From Legionella sainthelensi (GTDB lineage Bacteria; Pseudomonadota; Gammaproteobacteria; Legionellales; Legionellaceae): DNA of 64,000 nt. The DNA lies in NCBI RefSeq assembly GCF_900637685.1, contig NZ_LR134388.1:1499501-1563500 (forward strand), given 5' to 3'. The position numbers and the translations under genes are program-made. The notes under the pieces were generated by a model. The model was given only the letters and a program-made list of their open reading frames with translations, had not been told where the DNA came from and searched no databases. Positions 19,852-32,631 of this stretch are shown in pieces (position 1 is the stretch's first letter; every line of letters begins with the position of its first letter).

Positions 19852-20940
19852 ATGTATAATGTAATGATTACTGGCGCAGGGAAAATTGGTAGTTTAATTT
19901 CTTGCTTACTGTCAGAAAGCGGTTCTTACCAAGTCCATTTAGTAGATATAGACTTTAATGGATCAGATGTGAAAAGGTTATTGGATGCTGTACCACAAAT
20001 AAAAACTGTGGCTTTAGATGTCCAAGACAAGGAATCAACCCAAGCCTACATGGAAAAGAATGGAATTGTGGCTGTCATCTCAAGCCTTCCTTATTTTTTA
20101 AATACGCATGTTGCTGAAGCCGCAAAAGCAGCTAAAGCACATTATTTTGATCTGACTGAAGATACCGCTGTTACCGAGGCAGTCAAAGCAATAGCTTTAG
20201 ATGCTGAAACTGCATTTGTACCTCAGTGCGGTTTAGCTCCGGGATTTATTAGTATCGCTGCTAATAGCTTAATGCAAGAGTTTGAAGAATGCCATCATGT
20301 AAAATTACGTGTGGGCGCACTTCCTCAAAATGCAAACAATGCGCTGCAATATTCATTAACCTGGTCGACCGATGGGGTAATTAATGAATATGGTAATCCT
20401 TGCTACGCCATTAAATATGGAAAAGCAGTTACTTTAGCTCCATTAGAAGGTTTAGAAACGATTCAAATTGATGGTTGTGAATATGAGGCTTTTAATACTT
20501 CTGGCGGTCTCGGAAGTTTGGCAGAAATGCACGCAGGCAAAGTACAAACCATGAATTACAAAACGATGCGTTATCCAGGGCATTGTCAAAAAATGCGTCT
20601 ATTAATGAATGACTTGCGTTTAAATGAAGACCGGCCTACATTAAAGCGGATCTTAGAAAATGCTATTCCTAAAACTTATCAAGATATTGTGATTGTTTAT
20701 GTTTCGGTTGAAGGAATTAAACGTGGTGAGCTTACAGAAAGAAATTATGTAAAGAAGATTTATCCAGTCGAAATTTGTGGATTGGAGTGGTCTGCTATTC
20801 AAGTGAGTACAGCCTCAGGTGTTTGTGCAGTTGTTGATTTAACGCTTGGTCAAGCCAATGAATATAAAGGTTTGGTTTTACAAGAAAAATTCCAACTATC
20901 TGCTGTATTGGAAAATCGTTTTGGTCGTTATTACGCATAA
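19852..20940 (+). CDS. saccharopine dehydrogenase family protein
   Basis: A 362-residue oxidoreductase with an N-terminal Rossmann motif (GAGKIGS, residues 8-14) and the family's internal FDLTEDTAVTEAV and PQCGLAPGFISIAA motifs. The family splits saccharopine to glutamate and 2-aminoadipate semialdehyde (LYS9-like). The next gene encodes an ALDH7-type dehydrogenase that would oxidise that semialdehyde, so a lysine catabolic role is inferred. The ATG at 19852 has GGGAGAGGG upstream. A carboxynorspermidine dehydrogenase-type role is a less likely alternative. Confidence 0.85.
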   Translation: MYNVMITGAGKIGSLISCLLSESGSYQVHLVDIDFNGSDVKRLLDAVPQIKTVALDVQDKESTQAYMEKNGIVAVISSLPYFLNTHVAEAAKAAKAHYFDLTEDTAVTEAVKAIALDAETAFVPQCGLAPGFISIAANSLMQEFEECHHVKLRVGALPQNANNALQYSLTWSTDGVINEYGNPCYAIKYGKAVTLAPLEGLETIQIDGCEYEAFNTSGGLGSLAEMHAGKVQTMNYKTMRYPGHCQKMRLLMNDLRLNEDRPTLKRILENAIPKTYQDIVIVYVSVEGIKRGELTERNYVKKIYPVEICGLEWSAIQVSTASGVCAVVDLTLGQANEYKGLVLQEKFQLSAVLENRFGRYYA

Positions 20941-21034
20941 TCGATCACAATCACACGTTCTTATCCACGGCCGTTCATTAGCGGTCGTATCTCAAGTTGA
21001 ATGATATAGTTTTGGGTTATTACGGAGATAATCA

Positions 21035-22555
21035 ATGGATATATTAAAGCATTTAAAAATTCATGCTATTAACCCTGGAGCATTTAGTGGTCAGGGATGG
21101 CAAAGCAAGGTTCATGAGCATCAGCTAGTTTCTTTTAACCCTACAAATGGGGAAAAGCTTGCCGAAGTTGCAACGTGCACTATAGAAGATTATGAAGAGG
21201 TAATGAAACGTGCGCAATATGCCGCACATGAATGGAAAAAAGTCCCAGCTCCGAAGCGAGGAGAAATTATCAGGCAAATTGGTCAAGCGTTACGTGAACA
21301 TAAAGATGCCTTAGGTAGTTTAGTTTCCTTAGAAATGGGTAAATCAAAGCAAGAAGGTGATGGTGAAGTTCAAGAAATGATTGATATCGCTGATTTTGCA
21401 GTTGGTCAATCACGAATGTTATATGGCAATTCTATGCATTCAGAGCGACCTCAGCATAGAATGTATGAGCAGTGGCATCCCTATGGAATTGTTGGGGTTA
21501 TTTCGGCTTTTAATTTTCCCGTTGCTGTTTGGTCTTGGAATGCTTTTTTAGCCGCTATATGTGGCAATGTTACTTTATGGAAGCCTTCAGCAAAAACACC
21601 TTTATGTGCTATAGCTGTGCAACAAATTTGTAATGAGGTATTAAGTCGCAATGGCTGTCCTGAGATATTTAGTTTAATTATTCCTGAACAACACGATGTG
21701 GTCGAAACGATGGTTAATGATAATCGGATACCACTCATTTCATTTACTGGTTCAACAGCTGTAGGGAAACAAGTTGCTGCGAAAGTTGCGGCTCGATTAG
21801 GAAAAACTATTCTTGAGTTGGGTGGTAATAATGCAATTATTTTGGATGAAACAGCCGATCTTCATTTAGCGATACCGGCAATAGTTTTTGGAGCGGTAGG
21901 TACTGCAGGCCAACGATGTACTTCGACACGCCGTTTATTTGTACACCATTCTATGTATGATTATGTGATTGAGCGCTTACGTTTTGCTTATGAACAAATA
22001 ACCATTGGTGATCCCTTGGATAAACACAATTTAATGGGACCTCTTATTGATAAGCAAGCTGTAGAACAATTTAACAAGGCAATGTCTCGTATTAAATCAG
22101 CTGGCGGCCGTATTTTATTTGGTGGGGAATCATTGCATCAACCAGGTTTTTTTGTGCAACCAACTCTAGTATGTGATGTAAAAAATCATTGGGATATTGT
22201 GCAAGAAGAAACTTTTGCGCCTATTTTGTATGTGATGCCTTATCAGACTTTAGATGAAGCCATTGCCTTGCAAAATAATGTGCCTCAAGGATTGTCCTCA
22301 GCGATGTTTACCCAAAATTTGAAAAATGCGGAACATTTTTTAAGTGCATGGGGCAGTGATTGTGGAATTGCCAATATTAATCTGGGTACTTCAGGTGCAG
22401 AGATTGGTGGCGCATTTGGAGGAGAAAAAGAAACTGGTGGTGGGCGCGAATCAGGGTCTGACTCTTGGAAGGCGTATATGCGTCGACAAACCAATACAAT
22501 TAACTGGGGTAATGAGTTGCCCTTAGCTCAAGGTATTCGTTTTGATCTGTCTTGA
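21035..22555 (+). CDS. aldehyde dehydrogenase, ALDH7/AmaB type (probable 2-aminoadipate semialdehyde dehydrogenase)
   Basis: A 506-residue NAD-dependent aldehyde dehydrogenase. Catalytic residues are Cys295 ([10 protein letters not shown]), Glu261 (LELGGNN) and Asn160 (FNFP). The [13 protein letters not shown] context and the C-terminal [15 protein letters not shown] are typical of ALDH7A1/antiquitin. That family oxidises 2-aminoadipate semialdehyde (in equilibrium with piperideine-6-carboxylate). It follows the saccharopine dehydrogenase by 94 bases on the same strand, with CGGAGA before the ATG. Confidence 0.88.
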   Translation: MDILKHLKIHAINPGAFSGQGWQSKVHEHQLVSFNPTNGEKLAEVATCTIEDYEEVMKRAQYAAHEWKKVPAPKRGEIIRQIGQALREHKDALGSLVSLEMGKSKQEGDGEVQEMIDIADFAVGQSRMLYGNSMHSERPQHRMYEQWHPYGIVGVISAFNFPVAVWSWNAFLAAICGNVTLWKPSAKTPLCAIAVQQICNEVLSRNGCPEIFSLIIPEQHDVVETMVNDNRIPLISFTGSTAVGKQVAAKVAARLGKTILELGGNNAIILDETADLHLAIPAIVFGAVGTAGQRCTSTRRLFVHHSMYDYVIERLRFAYEQITIGDPLDKHNLMGPLIDKQAVEQFNKAMSRIKSAGGRILFGGESLHQPGFFVQPTLVCDVKNHWDIVQEETFAPILYVMPYQTLDEAIALQNNVPQGLSSAMFTQNLKNAEHFLSAWGSDCGIANINLGTSGAEIGGAFGGEKETGGGRESGSDSWKAYMRRQTNTINWGNELPLAQGIRFDLS

Positions 22556-22609
22556 TAAAATTGTTGTTTGGTACTGTGAAGCATAGCTACCATTTAATTA
22601 AAGATATTT

Positions 22610-22644
22610 TACCTCGCTGTTCACAGCCATGTGACGGGGAGGTA
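22610..22644 (+). terminator. stem-loop after the aldehyde dehydrogenase gene
   Basis: TACCTC (22610-22615) pairs with GAGGTA (22639-22644), with an inner TCACA/TGTGA hairpin. It is followed by a short ATTTC tail. It could end the lysine pair's transcript or act as a leader structure before the next gene. Confidence 0.35.
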
Positions 22645-22712
22645 TTTCAATGTGTTTATCTCTAAATTTCATGGCGCTTACTCAGATAATATAAATGAAT
22701 AAGGAAAAAAGA

Positions 22713-25079
22713 ATGCAGGGATCTTTTTTTATAAAAAAAGCCGCAGTTCTAGGGGCTGGTGTTATGGGTGCACAAATTGCTGCGCATTTAGTGAATGCAG
22801 GTGTAGAAACCTTACTTTTTGATTTAGCATCAAAAGAGGGGAGCCCTAATGCTTTTGTTGACAAAGCAATAGCTCATTTAGGAAAACTAAAACCAGACCC
22901 TCTTGCAACAGCCCAAACTGCTGCTTTATTACAAGCACGAAATTATGATCAACACCTTTCGGATTTGTCTTCATGTGATTTAATTATTGAAGCGATTGCT
23001 GAGCGCTTAGATTGGAAAGAGGATTTATATCAACGTATTTCGCCTTACTTAGGAGAAAAAGCGATTCTTGTGAGCAATACTTCAGGGCTGAGTATTAATG
23101 CCTTAAGCTTCGTTTTGCCTGAGAGACATAGAAAGAATTTTTGCGGAGTTCATTTTTTTAACCCTCCACGCTACATGCACCTTGCTGAGCTTATTCCTGC
23201 CGAAGCTACAGATGAAGAGTTAGTGAATCATTTAGAAACCTGGTTAACTCGCTATTTAGGTAAAGGAGTAGTCAGGGCAAAAGATACTCCAAATTTTATT
23301 GGGAATCGTATAGGGGTATTTTCCTTATTAACAACCTTACACCATGCGTTTGCTATGGACATGGGGTTGGATGAGGTTGATGCATTAACTGGCCCCTTAT
23401 TAGGCAGACCTAAATCCGCTACATTTCGGACGATGGATGTTGTGGGTTTAGATACGATGCAACATGTAGTAAATACGATGCAGCAGCAATTAGCTGATGA
23501 TCCATGGCATCATAGTTTTCAATTGCCAGAATGGATTGTTCATTTAATTAAAGAGGGACATTTGGGACAAAAAACTGGCCAAGGTATTTACCGGAAAAAT
23601 GGTAAAATAATTGAGGTTTACGATGTAAAGTCAGCAACTTATCGTCCAGCTGAACCTTCTGTGAGTGATGAATTAAAAGCCATCATGGGAAACCAAGATC
23701 CAGTTGCCCGTATGCAAAGTTTAATTACCTCTAAGGACAAGCAAGCACAATTTTTAGCTGCATGTTTTAGAGATTTGTTCCATTATTGTGCTTATCATCT
23801 TGCTTCAATTGCGGATAACGTAAGAGATGTTGATTTAGCAATTCGTTGGGGATTTGGTTGGATGCAAGGTCCTTTTGAAACCTGGCAACTCGCTGATTTG
23901 GCAACGATGACCCAGTATATTTATCGTGAAATAAAAGACAATAAAACTCTTAGCTCAGCGTCTTTACCCGGATGGCTTTTTGAAATTAGTCATTTTTATA
24001 CTGAAAAAGGGGCCTACTCGCCACAACTTGATAATTACCAATCAAGAAGCCAATTACCTGTTTATAAGCGTCAGTTTTTCCCAGACAAAGTTATCAAAGA
24101 GTCTGTTCATTCAAAACCTGTGCTTTATGAAAATGAAGGGATTTGTTTGTGGCATTTACAAGATGATGTTGCTGTAGTGAACTTTAAGAGTAAAGCAAAT
24201 ACAGTAGGTCAATCGGTACTTGACGGCTTAGAAGCAGCATTGCATGTAGCGGAAAAACAATGCTGTGGACTAATTCTACATCAACAAGATGCCAATAACT
24301 TTTCCTCTGGAGCTGATTTACGCGGCGTATTAAAATTAATTCAAGATAATAAAATGCGTGATTTGGAGGCGATGATTGCTCAATTTCAGCATGTAGCTTT
24401 GCGCCTAAAATATAGTCCTATCCCAGTTGTTGCTGCTTTAAGAGGACGGGCTCTAGGTGGTGGTTGTGAATTAATGATGCATTGTGATGCTGTAGTCGCT
24501 GCTTTTGAATCTTATCCCGGCTTAGTAGAGTTTGGTGTTGGCGTGATTCCAGCTGGAGGTGGATGTAAAGAGATGGCAATGCGTGCAGCACAACTCTTCC
24601 CTCAAGGTGATTTATTGTCAGTGATACGAGTTTATTTTCAGCAAATTGCAACTGCTCAAGTGGCTAGCTCAGCTGCTCATGCGATGCAGATGGGCTATTT
24701 GCGCGATACCGACAGTTACATAATGCATGCGAATGAGGTGCTATATGTTGCGTTAGAGCAAGTAAAATCCATGCATGCAAAGAACTATCTTCCTCCATTG
24801 AAAAAACAATTTAAAATCGCTGGCATTGAAGGTAAAGCCAGATTGCAAGCAGGTTTAGTAAATTGGTTAGAAGGAGGATTTATTTCTCAGCATGACTACT
24901 TTATCGCTACAGAGTTGGCAACAGTGCTTTGTGGGGGCAATCTCAATCAAAATACAGTTGTTGATGAGAATTGGATGCTTAAACTAGAGCGAGAGGCTTT
25001 TATTAATCTTGCTTCGACACCGTTAACGCAAGCACGGATTAGTCATTTACTTGAGACCGGCAAGCCACTACGTAATTAA
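22713..25079 (+). CDS. 3-hydroxyacyl-CoA dehydrogenase/enoyl-CoA hydratase, FadN-type
   Basis: A 788-residue multifunctional beta-oxidation enzyme. The dehydrogenase comes first (Rossmann motif AVLGAGVMGAQIAAHL; CGVHFFNPPRYMHLAEL), and the crotonase-fold hydratase is C-terminal (SSGADLRGVL, ALRGRALGGGCELMMHCD). This order matches FadN of Bacillus rather than E. coli FadB, where the hydratase is N-terminal. The ATG at 22713 has AAGGA upstream; the ATG at 22695 has none. The thiolase gene follows by 12 bases, forming an operon. Confidence 0.92.
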   Translation: MQGSFFIKKAAVLGAGVMGAQIAAHLVNAGVETLLFDLASKEGSPNAFVDKAIAHLGKLKPDPLATAQTAALLQARNYDQHLSDLSSCDLIIEAIAERLDWKEDLYQRISPYLGEKAILVSNTSGLSINALSFVLPERHRKNFCGVHFFNPPRYMHLAELIPAEATDEELVNHLETWLTRYLGKGVVRAKDTPNFIGNRIGVFSLLTTLHHAFAMDMGLDEVDALTGPLLGRPKSATFRTMDVVGLDTMQHVVNTMQQQLADDPWHHSFQLPEWIVHLIKEGHLGQKTGQGIYRKNGKIIEVYDVKSATYRPAEPSVSDELKAIMGNQDPVARMQSLITSKDKQAQFLAACFRDLFHYCAYHLASIADNVRDVDLAIRWGFGWMQGPFETWQLADLATMTQYIYREIKDNKTLSSASLPGWLFEISHFYTEKGAYSPQLDNYQSRSQLPVYKRQFFPDKVIKESVHSKPVLYENEGICLWHLQDDVAVVNFKSKANTVGQSVLDGLEAALHVAEKQCCGLILHQQDANNFSSGADLRGVLKLIQDNKMRDLEAMIAQFQHVALRLKYSPIPVVAALRGRALGGGCELMMHCDAVVAAFESYPGLVEFGVGVIPAGGGCKEMAMRAAQLFPQGDLLSVIRVYFQQIATAQVASSAAHAMQMGYLRDTDSYIMHANEVLYVALEQVKSMHAKNYLPPLKKQFKIAGIEGKARLQAGLVNWLEGGFISQHDYFIATELATVLCGGNLNQNTVVDENWMLKLEREAFINLASTPLTQARISHLLETGKPLRN

Positions 25080-25091
25080 GGGAGATTGAAA

Positions 25092-26276
25092 ATGACTAAT
25101 GTATATATAGTTGACGTATTACGTACTCCAGTTGGTAAAGCACCTCGTGGTGTATTCAAGCACACTTTGCCTGATGATTTGCTGTCACATGTAATCAGAA
25201 ATTTAATGCAGCGCAATTTGTCCGTAGAGAAGTCAAAAATAGAGGATGTTATTATCGGATGTGCCATGCCAGAAGCTGAGCAGGGTATGAATGTAGCACG
25301 TATCGCATCATTGCTTGCCGATTTGCCTCAATCAGTTCCTGCAATGACGATTAACCGTTTTTGTTGTTCAGGTGTACAAAGTATTTCTCTAGCTGCAGAT
25401 TCTATTCGAAGTGGCGATGTGCATTTGGCCCTTGCTGGTGGTGTGGAAAGCATGTCGATGGTGCCTTTAGGTGGGAATAAGTACACAGCGAACCCAGCTA
25501 TTTTTAATAATGAAGATATAGCGATTGCTTATGGTATGGGAATTACTGCTGAAAATGTGGCTAAAAGATGGGGAATTTCGCGAGAGCAACAAGACGAATT
25601 TGCTACTGAAAGCCACAAAAAAGCTGTCGCAGCACAGCAACGTGGTGACTTCAAGGCAGAGATTAGTCCTGTTGAGATCACGGTAAGACATGCAGATTTA
25701 GAGAACTCCACTGTATCAATTAAGAAAAAATTGATAAGCGAAGATGAAGGTCCACGGGCTGACACTTCGTATGAAGTAATTTCTAAGTTAAAACCCGTTT
25801 TTGCCGCAAAAGGAACGGTCACTGCTGGAAACAGTTCGCAGACCAGTGATGGAGCAGGCATTGCTTTATTAGCTAGTGAGCAGGCGCTGCATTATTATAA
25901 GTTAAAACCAATAGGGCGACTGTTAAGTTATGCAGTAGCAGGTGTTCCTCCTGAAATTATGGGAATTGGACCCATTGAAGCCATTCCTATTGCGTTAAAA
26001 AGAGCGGGCATTAGATTAGATCAATTGGATTGGATAGAGCTTAATGAGGCTTTTGCAGCTCAAGCTTTAGCGGTGATCAAAGAGCTTGATCTTCCACGTG
26101 ACAAAGTAAATCCCCTAGGAGGGGCCATTGCCTTGGGCCATCCATTAGGAGCTACTGGTGCAATAAGGACAGCGACTTTATTACATGGGTTACAAAGAAC
26201 TAAAGGCCGTTATGGGATGGTTACCATGTGCATTGGTACGGGCATGGGAGCTGCTGCAATATTTGAAGCTTTATAA
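25092..26276 (+). CDS. fadA: acetyl-CoA C-acyltransferase (thiolase)
   Basis: A 394-residue thiolase that releases acetyl-CoA from 3-ketoacyl-CoA. The nucleophilic Cys is in NRFCCSGVQS. His lies in GGAIALGHPLGATGA and the second Cys in MCIGTGMGAA. The ATG at 25092 with GGGAG upstream is preferred to the TTG at 25086. It completes the beta-oxidation operon with the preceding fused enzyme. The symbol is by role; FadI-type is possible. Confidence 0.92.
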   Translation: MTNVYIVDVLRTPVGKAPRGVFKHTLPDDLLSHVIRNLMQRNLSVEKSKIEDVIIGCAMPEAEQGMNVARIASLLADLPQSVPAMTINRFCCSGVQSISLAADSIRSGDVHLALAGGVESMSMVPLGGNKYTANPAIFNNEDIAIAYGMGITAENVAKRWGISREQQDEFATESHKKAVAAQQRGDFKAEISPVEITVRHADLENSTVSIKKKLISEDEGPRADTSYEVISKLKPVFAAKGTVTAGNSSQTSDGAGIALLASEQALHYYKLKPIGRLLSYAVAGVPPEIMGIGPIEAIPIALKRAGIRLDQLDWIELNEAFAAQALAVIKELDLPRDKVNPLGGAIALGHPLGATGAIRTATLLHGLQRTKGRYGMVTMCIGTGMGAAAIFEAL

Positions 26277-26288
26277 AATTTTTTTATG

Positions 26289-26317
26289 CAATAGTGCCAA
26301 CAACTTTGGCACTATTG
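26289..26317 (+). terminator. strong stem-loop after the thiolase gene
   Basis: CAATAGTGCCAA and TTGGCACTATTG form a perfect 12-bp stem around a 5-base loop, 12 bases past the thiolase stop. A clear T tract is absent on the downstream side, so it may be an imperfect intrinsic terminator or a transcript-stabilising hairpin. Confidence 0.6.
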
Positions 26318-26646
26318 TGTCATTAACATTAATAAATATAGATTTTGTCTTTTTAGAATTACCTATTTAGGTCTTCATCGACTCTTTCATTGATACTATC
26401 CAAAACGTTGAGAATGTTATGATAGAAATGGATTTCAGTTTTCGCGAAAAGAACATAACCTTAACGCTCTGGGGATTGGGCCTTGTGTGGCCACAATGAA
26501 CACAGAGCATCTCCTTTAGTGAAAGCCTAGGAACCAGAGTTTCTTTTTCGAACACTAAGCTGCTATTCTGGAAAATTGGAGTTGATTAAATCCGTAAATT
26601 CTGAGGCAGGTTTAATCTAAAAATTTAGTTTGCATTACTAGAGGGC
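26318..26646. other. intergenic stretch without a supported gene
   Basis: Between the thiolase terminator and the hairpin beyond infA. A minus-strand opening at 26555-26367 has no recognisable domain. I see no RNA gene. Confidence 0.45.
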
Positions 26647-26672
26647 TCCTTCAAGGCGATGTGCTTGAAGGA
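26647..26672 (-). terminator. stem-loop downstream of infA
   Basis: TCCTTCAAG (26647-26655) and CTTGAAGGA (26664-26672) form a perfect 9-bp stem with an 8-base loop, 37 bases past the infA stop in its direction. No T tract follows. Confidence 0.45.
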
Positions 26673-26708
26673 TGATATGATGAAGCCACAAACTAATTCT
26701 CAATTGGA

Positions 26709-26930
26709 CTAATTTTTATCGCGGAAGATAATGCGGCCCTTAGTTAGGTCATAAGGAGTTAACTCAACCTTGACTTTATCTCCAGTCAAAATTCTTATGT
26801 AATTTTTACGCATACGACCAGAAATGTGAGCAGTAATAATATGCCCATTTTCTAATTCAACACGAAACATGGTGTTGGGTAGGGTGTCTATAACAGTACC
26901 AGCCATTTCTATATGATCTTCTTTTGCCAT
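26709..26930 (-). CDS. infA: translation initiation factor IF-1
   Basis: A 73-residue OB-fold protein that binds the ribosomal A site during initiation. The sequence is near-canonical for the family ([20 protein letters not shown] at the start, [14 protein letters not shown] core, ending GRIIFRDKN). In E. coli it neighbours aat; here an SH2-domain gene separates the two. Confidence 0.97.
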   Translation of the reverse strand: MAKEDHIEMAGTVIDTLPNTMFRVELENGHIITAHISGRMRKNYIRILTGDKVKVELTPYDLTKGRIIFRDKN

Positions 26931-27101
26931 AGGTCTCTCAGTGATGTACCAAATTGATAAAGTTTATTATGCATAATTATACATGTACTTGCAGCCATGT
27001 ATACTGCACTAAAATAAATAAAATGGCAATCTAAGCATATTAAATTTCATGATTAGAATCTATTTTCCTGTGTTAAATGTTTTCTAAATGTAAAAAATTT
27101 A

Positions 27102-27605
27102 TCAAACATAGCCAGTAAAATGTTTTTCTTGGCTTGCTTGAGATCGTTGGGGTTTTATGAGTCCTTCTAAATTAAATTCGTGTTTTTGTAATTCTAAGAT
27201 TAATGTTTTGAAAGGTTCCGCCGTGTGATGTTGTTCAAAAAGTTTTTTCGCAGTATTAATAAATTTTTTCATTTTTTTATCAAACTTTATTTTGTCTAAA
27301 GCATATTTTTCTTTAATCTCAGTTGAATCAGCTTTTAGAGGTTCTTGGGGCGGCTTGGGAGCCGTTTTCCATCCTTTCTCAGTGAGTCCAAATCGAATAT
27401 GTTTCACTATATCTTGTTCTTGACAGTAATAGGAAACAGTAATTAAGCCTGGATAAGTGGAGCTGTCTCTAATTAAAAATACTGCCTTAGATTCTTTTGT
27501 TTTTGCATTATGCTGTTCTAGGAGATTATGTATTTGGTAGCTGTTGATTAATCCAAAAATAATCGGGATCTTGGAGTTTGGCTCATTTTTTTGCATTGCT
27601 TCCAT
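27102..27605 (-). CDS. small SH2-domain protein, putative secreted effector
   Basis: A 167-residue protein. Residues 17-75 read as an SH2 domain: an alpha-A-like segment (FGLINSYQIHNLLEQ), then the phosphotyrosine-pocket motif AVFLIRDSS with the invariant Arg at 46 (FLVR equivalent), beta strands YPGLITVSYY, and VKHIRF with the beta-D His at 69. No other domain is evident; the rest is Lys/Glu-rich and helical (KKMKKFINTAKKLF, FKTLILELQKHEF). SH2 domains are almost absent from bacteria except Legionella, where several bind host phosphotyrosine proteins. GGAG precedes the ATG at 27605. Binding activity and secretion are inferred. Confidence 0.75.
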   Translation of the reverse strand: MEAMQKNEPNSKIPIIFGLINSYQIHNLLEQHNAKTKESKAVFLIRDSSTYPGLITVSYYCQEQDIVKHIRFGLTEKGWKTAPKPPQEPLKADSTEIKEKYALDKIKFDKKMKKFINTAKKLFEQHHTAEPFKTLILELQKHEFNLEGLIKPQRSQASQEKHFTGYV

Positions 27606-27735
27606 AAAGTACTCCGGTTTATTAAATCATATTAAAGCTATGCCATAATCAGTAAGTTATGGCAAAAAGGCTGACTATTAGCTACCTTATACAGCCTTCT
27701 AATAGTATAGTTCTACTAATTGAAAATATTTGTCG

Positions 27736-28407
27736 TCAAAAATCGAAATCCCATAGGCCTTGTTTCGTAGGGTTTATTAAAGTCTTTTCTAATAAACATA
27801 GAAATGATTTGCGATCAATTATCTTAGCGCCTAAACTTTGTAAATGATTTGTAGGGATTTGACAATCAATAAAATCGAAACTCCAGTTTGTTAACGTTTT
27901 ACATAAATAATAAAGGGCAATCTTAGAAGCATCCGTCATGTTATGAAACATGGACTCACCAAAAAAAGCCCGTCCTAAATTAATTCCATAAAGACCACCC
28001 ACAAGATTATTTTCATACCATATTTCAAATGAATGAGCGAACCCTAAAAGATGCAAATTTGTGTAGGCTTCTATCATTTCTTCGGTAATCCAAGTGTTAT
28101 TAACGCGATTGGAACAAGTAGCGCAAGCGGTAATTACTTGTTTAAATGCGGTATCGATGGTACAGCTAAATCCTTTTGTTAGAGACTTTTTTAAACTTCG
28201 AGATAAGTTAAATTCATTAGGAATTAAGATGAGTCTGGGATTAGGTGACCACCAAAGTACTGGCATTTCAGGTTCATACCATGGAAAAATTCCCTGCTTA
28301 TAAGCCTGGAGTATACGTTGAGGAGATAGATCTCCTCCGACCATCAATAAACCATGATCATCACTATTTTCTGGGTTTGGGAAAGAGTATTGTTCATTAT
28401 TACTCAA
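27736..28407 (-). CDS. aat: leucyl/phenylalanyl-tRNA-protein transferase
   Basis: A 223-residue enzyme that adds Leu or Phe to N-terminal Arg/Lys of proteins, marking them for ClpAP. The core motifs PNPENSDDHGLLMVGGDLSP, GIFPWYEP and WWSPNPR, and the later GGLYGINLGRAFFGESMF, are characteristic. I start at the TTG at 28407 because AGGAG lies 6 bases upstream and the resulting length suits the family; the ATG at 28464 would add 19 atypical residues. Neighbours infA and trxB support the call. Confidence 0.93.
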   Translation of the reverse strand: MSNNEQYSFPNPENSDDHGLLMVGGDLSPQRILQAYKQGIFPWYEPEMPVLWWSPNPRLILIPNEFNLSRSLKKSLTKGFSCTIDTAFKQVITACATCSNRVNNTWITEEMIEAYTNLHLLGFAHSFEIWYENNLVGGLYGINLGRAFFGESMFHNMTDASKIALYYLCKTLTNWSFDFIDCQIPTNHLQSLGAKIIDRKSFLCLLEKTLINPTKQGLWDFDF

Positions 28408-28574
28408 CTTAATCTCCTGATCTTTGATTTCTATAAAATTGCATCTTACAGTGATTATAAGCAAGTATTAGGAAGAACACTCTATTGGCATTTTTAAGTA
28501 CGAATTCGTTGAGTTGAAATGTTTGGTGTCAGATATGAGATCAAAATAATTTATCAGGATTAAGCAGTTACTTA

Positions 28575-28611
28575 TCCAAAAATCAGAGCTTGGGCGTAAT
28601 CGACCCAAGCT
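28575..28611 (-). terminator. intrinsic terminator of trxB
   Basis: AGCTTGGG and CCCAAGCT (28587-28594, 28604-28611) form a perfect 8-bp stem just past the trxB stop. On the minus strand it is followed by CTGATTTTTGG, giving a T run. Confidence 0.7.
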
Positions 28612-28624
28612 ACAATTTGGTGTC

Positions 28625-32020
<3,396 letters not shown>

Positions 32021-32022
32021 CT

Positions 32023-32631
32023 ATGAAAAAAATATTGAGTGCATTGTTATTAAGTATCTCTACAGCGGTATTTTGTCAAACACCAGGCGAATTATTACAG
32101 GCGAAACTTAATGGAATTCGTGCAATGACTGCCAATTTCAAACAATCAGTGAAAGCAAAACATCGAGTCGTATCGCGCTCATCGGGTACAATGGCTTTGC
32201 AAAGACCAGGGCGATTTCGTTGGCAAACAGCGCAACCGATGGCACAGCTGATGGTTGCTGATGGTCAAAAAATTTGGGTTTATGATAAAGATTTAGAACA
32301 AGTAACGGTTAAAAAACAAAGTAAAGGTTTAGGGGGGACGGCTGCTTTATTCTTAAGTGGTTATGACGATACAGTCACTCGAGATTTTAATGTATCTCAA
32401 AATGAAATGGGTGGTGAATTAGTTTTTGATTTGAAATCAAAATCTTCTAAGGCAAGTTTTCAACGAATTAAATTGAGTTTTAGACAAGATCTCTTAACAG
32501 GATTAGAACTTTATGATCAATTAGGACAAGTAACTACTGTTCAATTATCTCAAATTAAATTGAACCCTAAATTGGCTTCCAATATGTTTCAATTCAAAAC
32601 ACCTAAAGGGGTGGATGTGGTTCAACAATGA
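32023..32631 (+). CDS. lolA: outer-membrane lipoprotein carrier protein LolA
   Basis: A 202-residue periplasmic chaperone that carries lipoproteins from LolCDE to LolB. A signal peptide covers about residues 1-18 (ending AVFCQ). The RPGRFRWQT segment and LVADGQKIWVYDKDLEQVTV are typical LolA strands. It lies 2 bases after ftsK and overlaps rarA by 4 bases, the conserved ftsK-lolA-rarA order. Confidence 0.95.
   Translation: MKKILSALLLSISTAVFCQTPGELLQAKLNGIRAMTANFKQSVKAKHRVVSRSSGTMALQRPGRFRWQTAQPMAQLMVADGQKIWVYDKDLEQVTVKKQSKGLGGTAALFLSGYDDTVTRDFNVSQNEMGGELVFDLKSKSSKASFQRIKLSFRQDLLTGLELYDQLGQVTTVQLSQIKLNPKLASNMFQFKTPKGVDVVQQ

Noticed and set aside
19136-19864. Short plus-strand open frames before the saccharopine dehydrogenase gene
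   Set aside because: No domain similarity, poor start signals, and composition that does not look protein-like.
26367-26555. 62-residue minus-strand open frame between the thiolase gene and infA
   Set aside because: No recognisable domain, no clear ribosome binding site; kept only as intergenic sequence.
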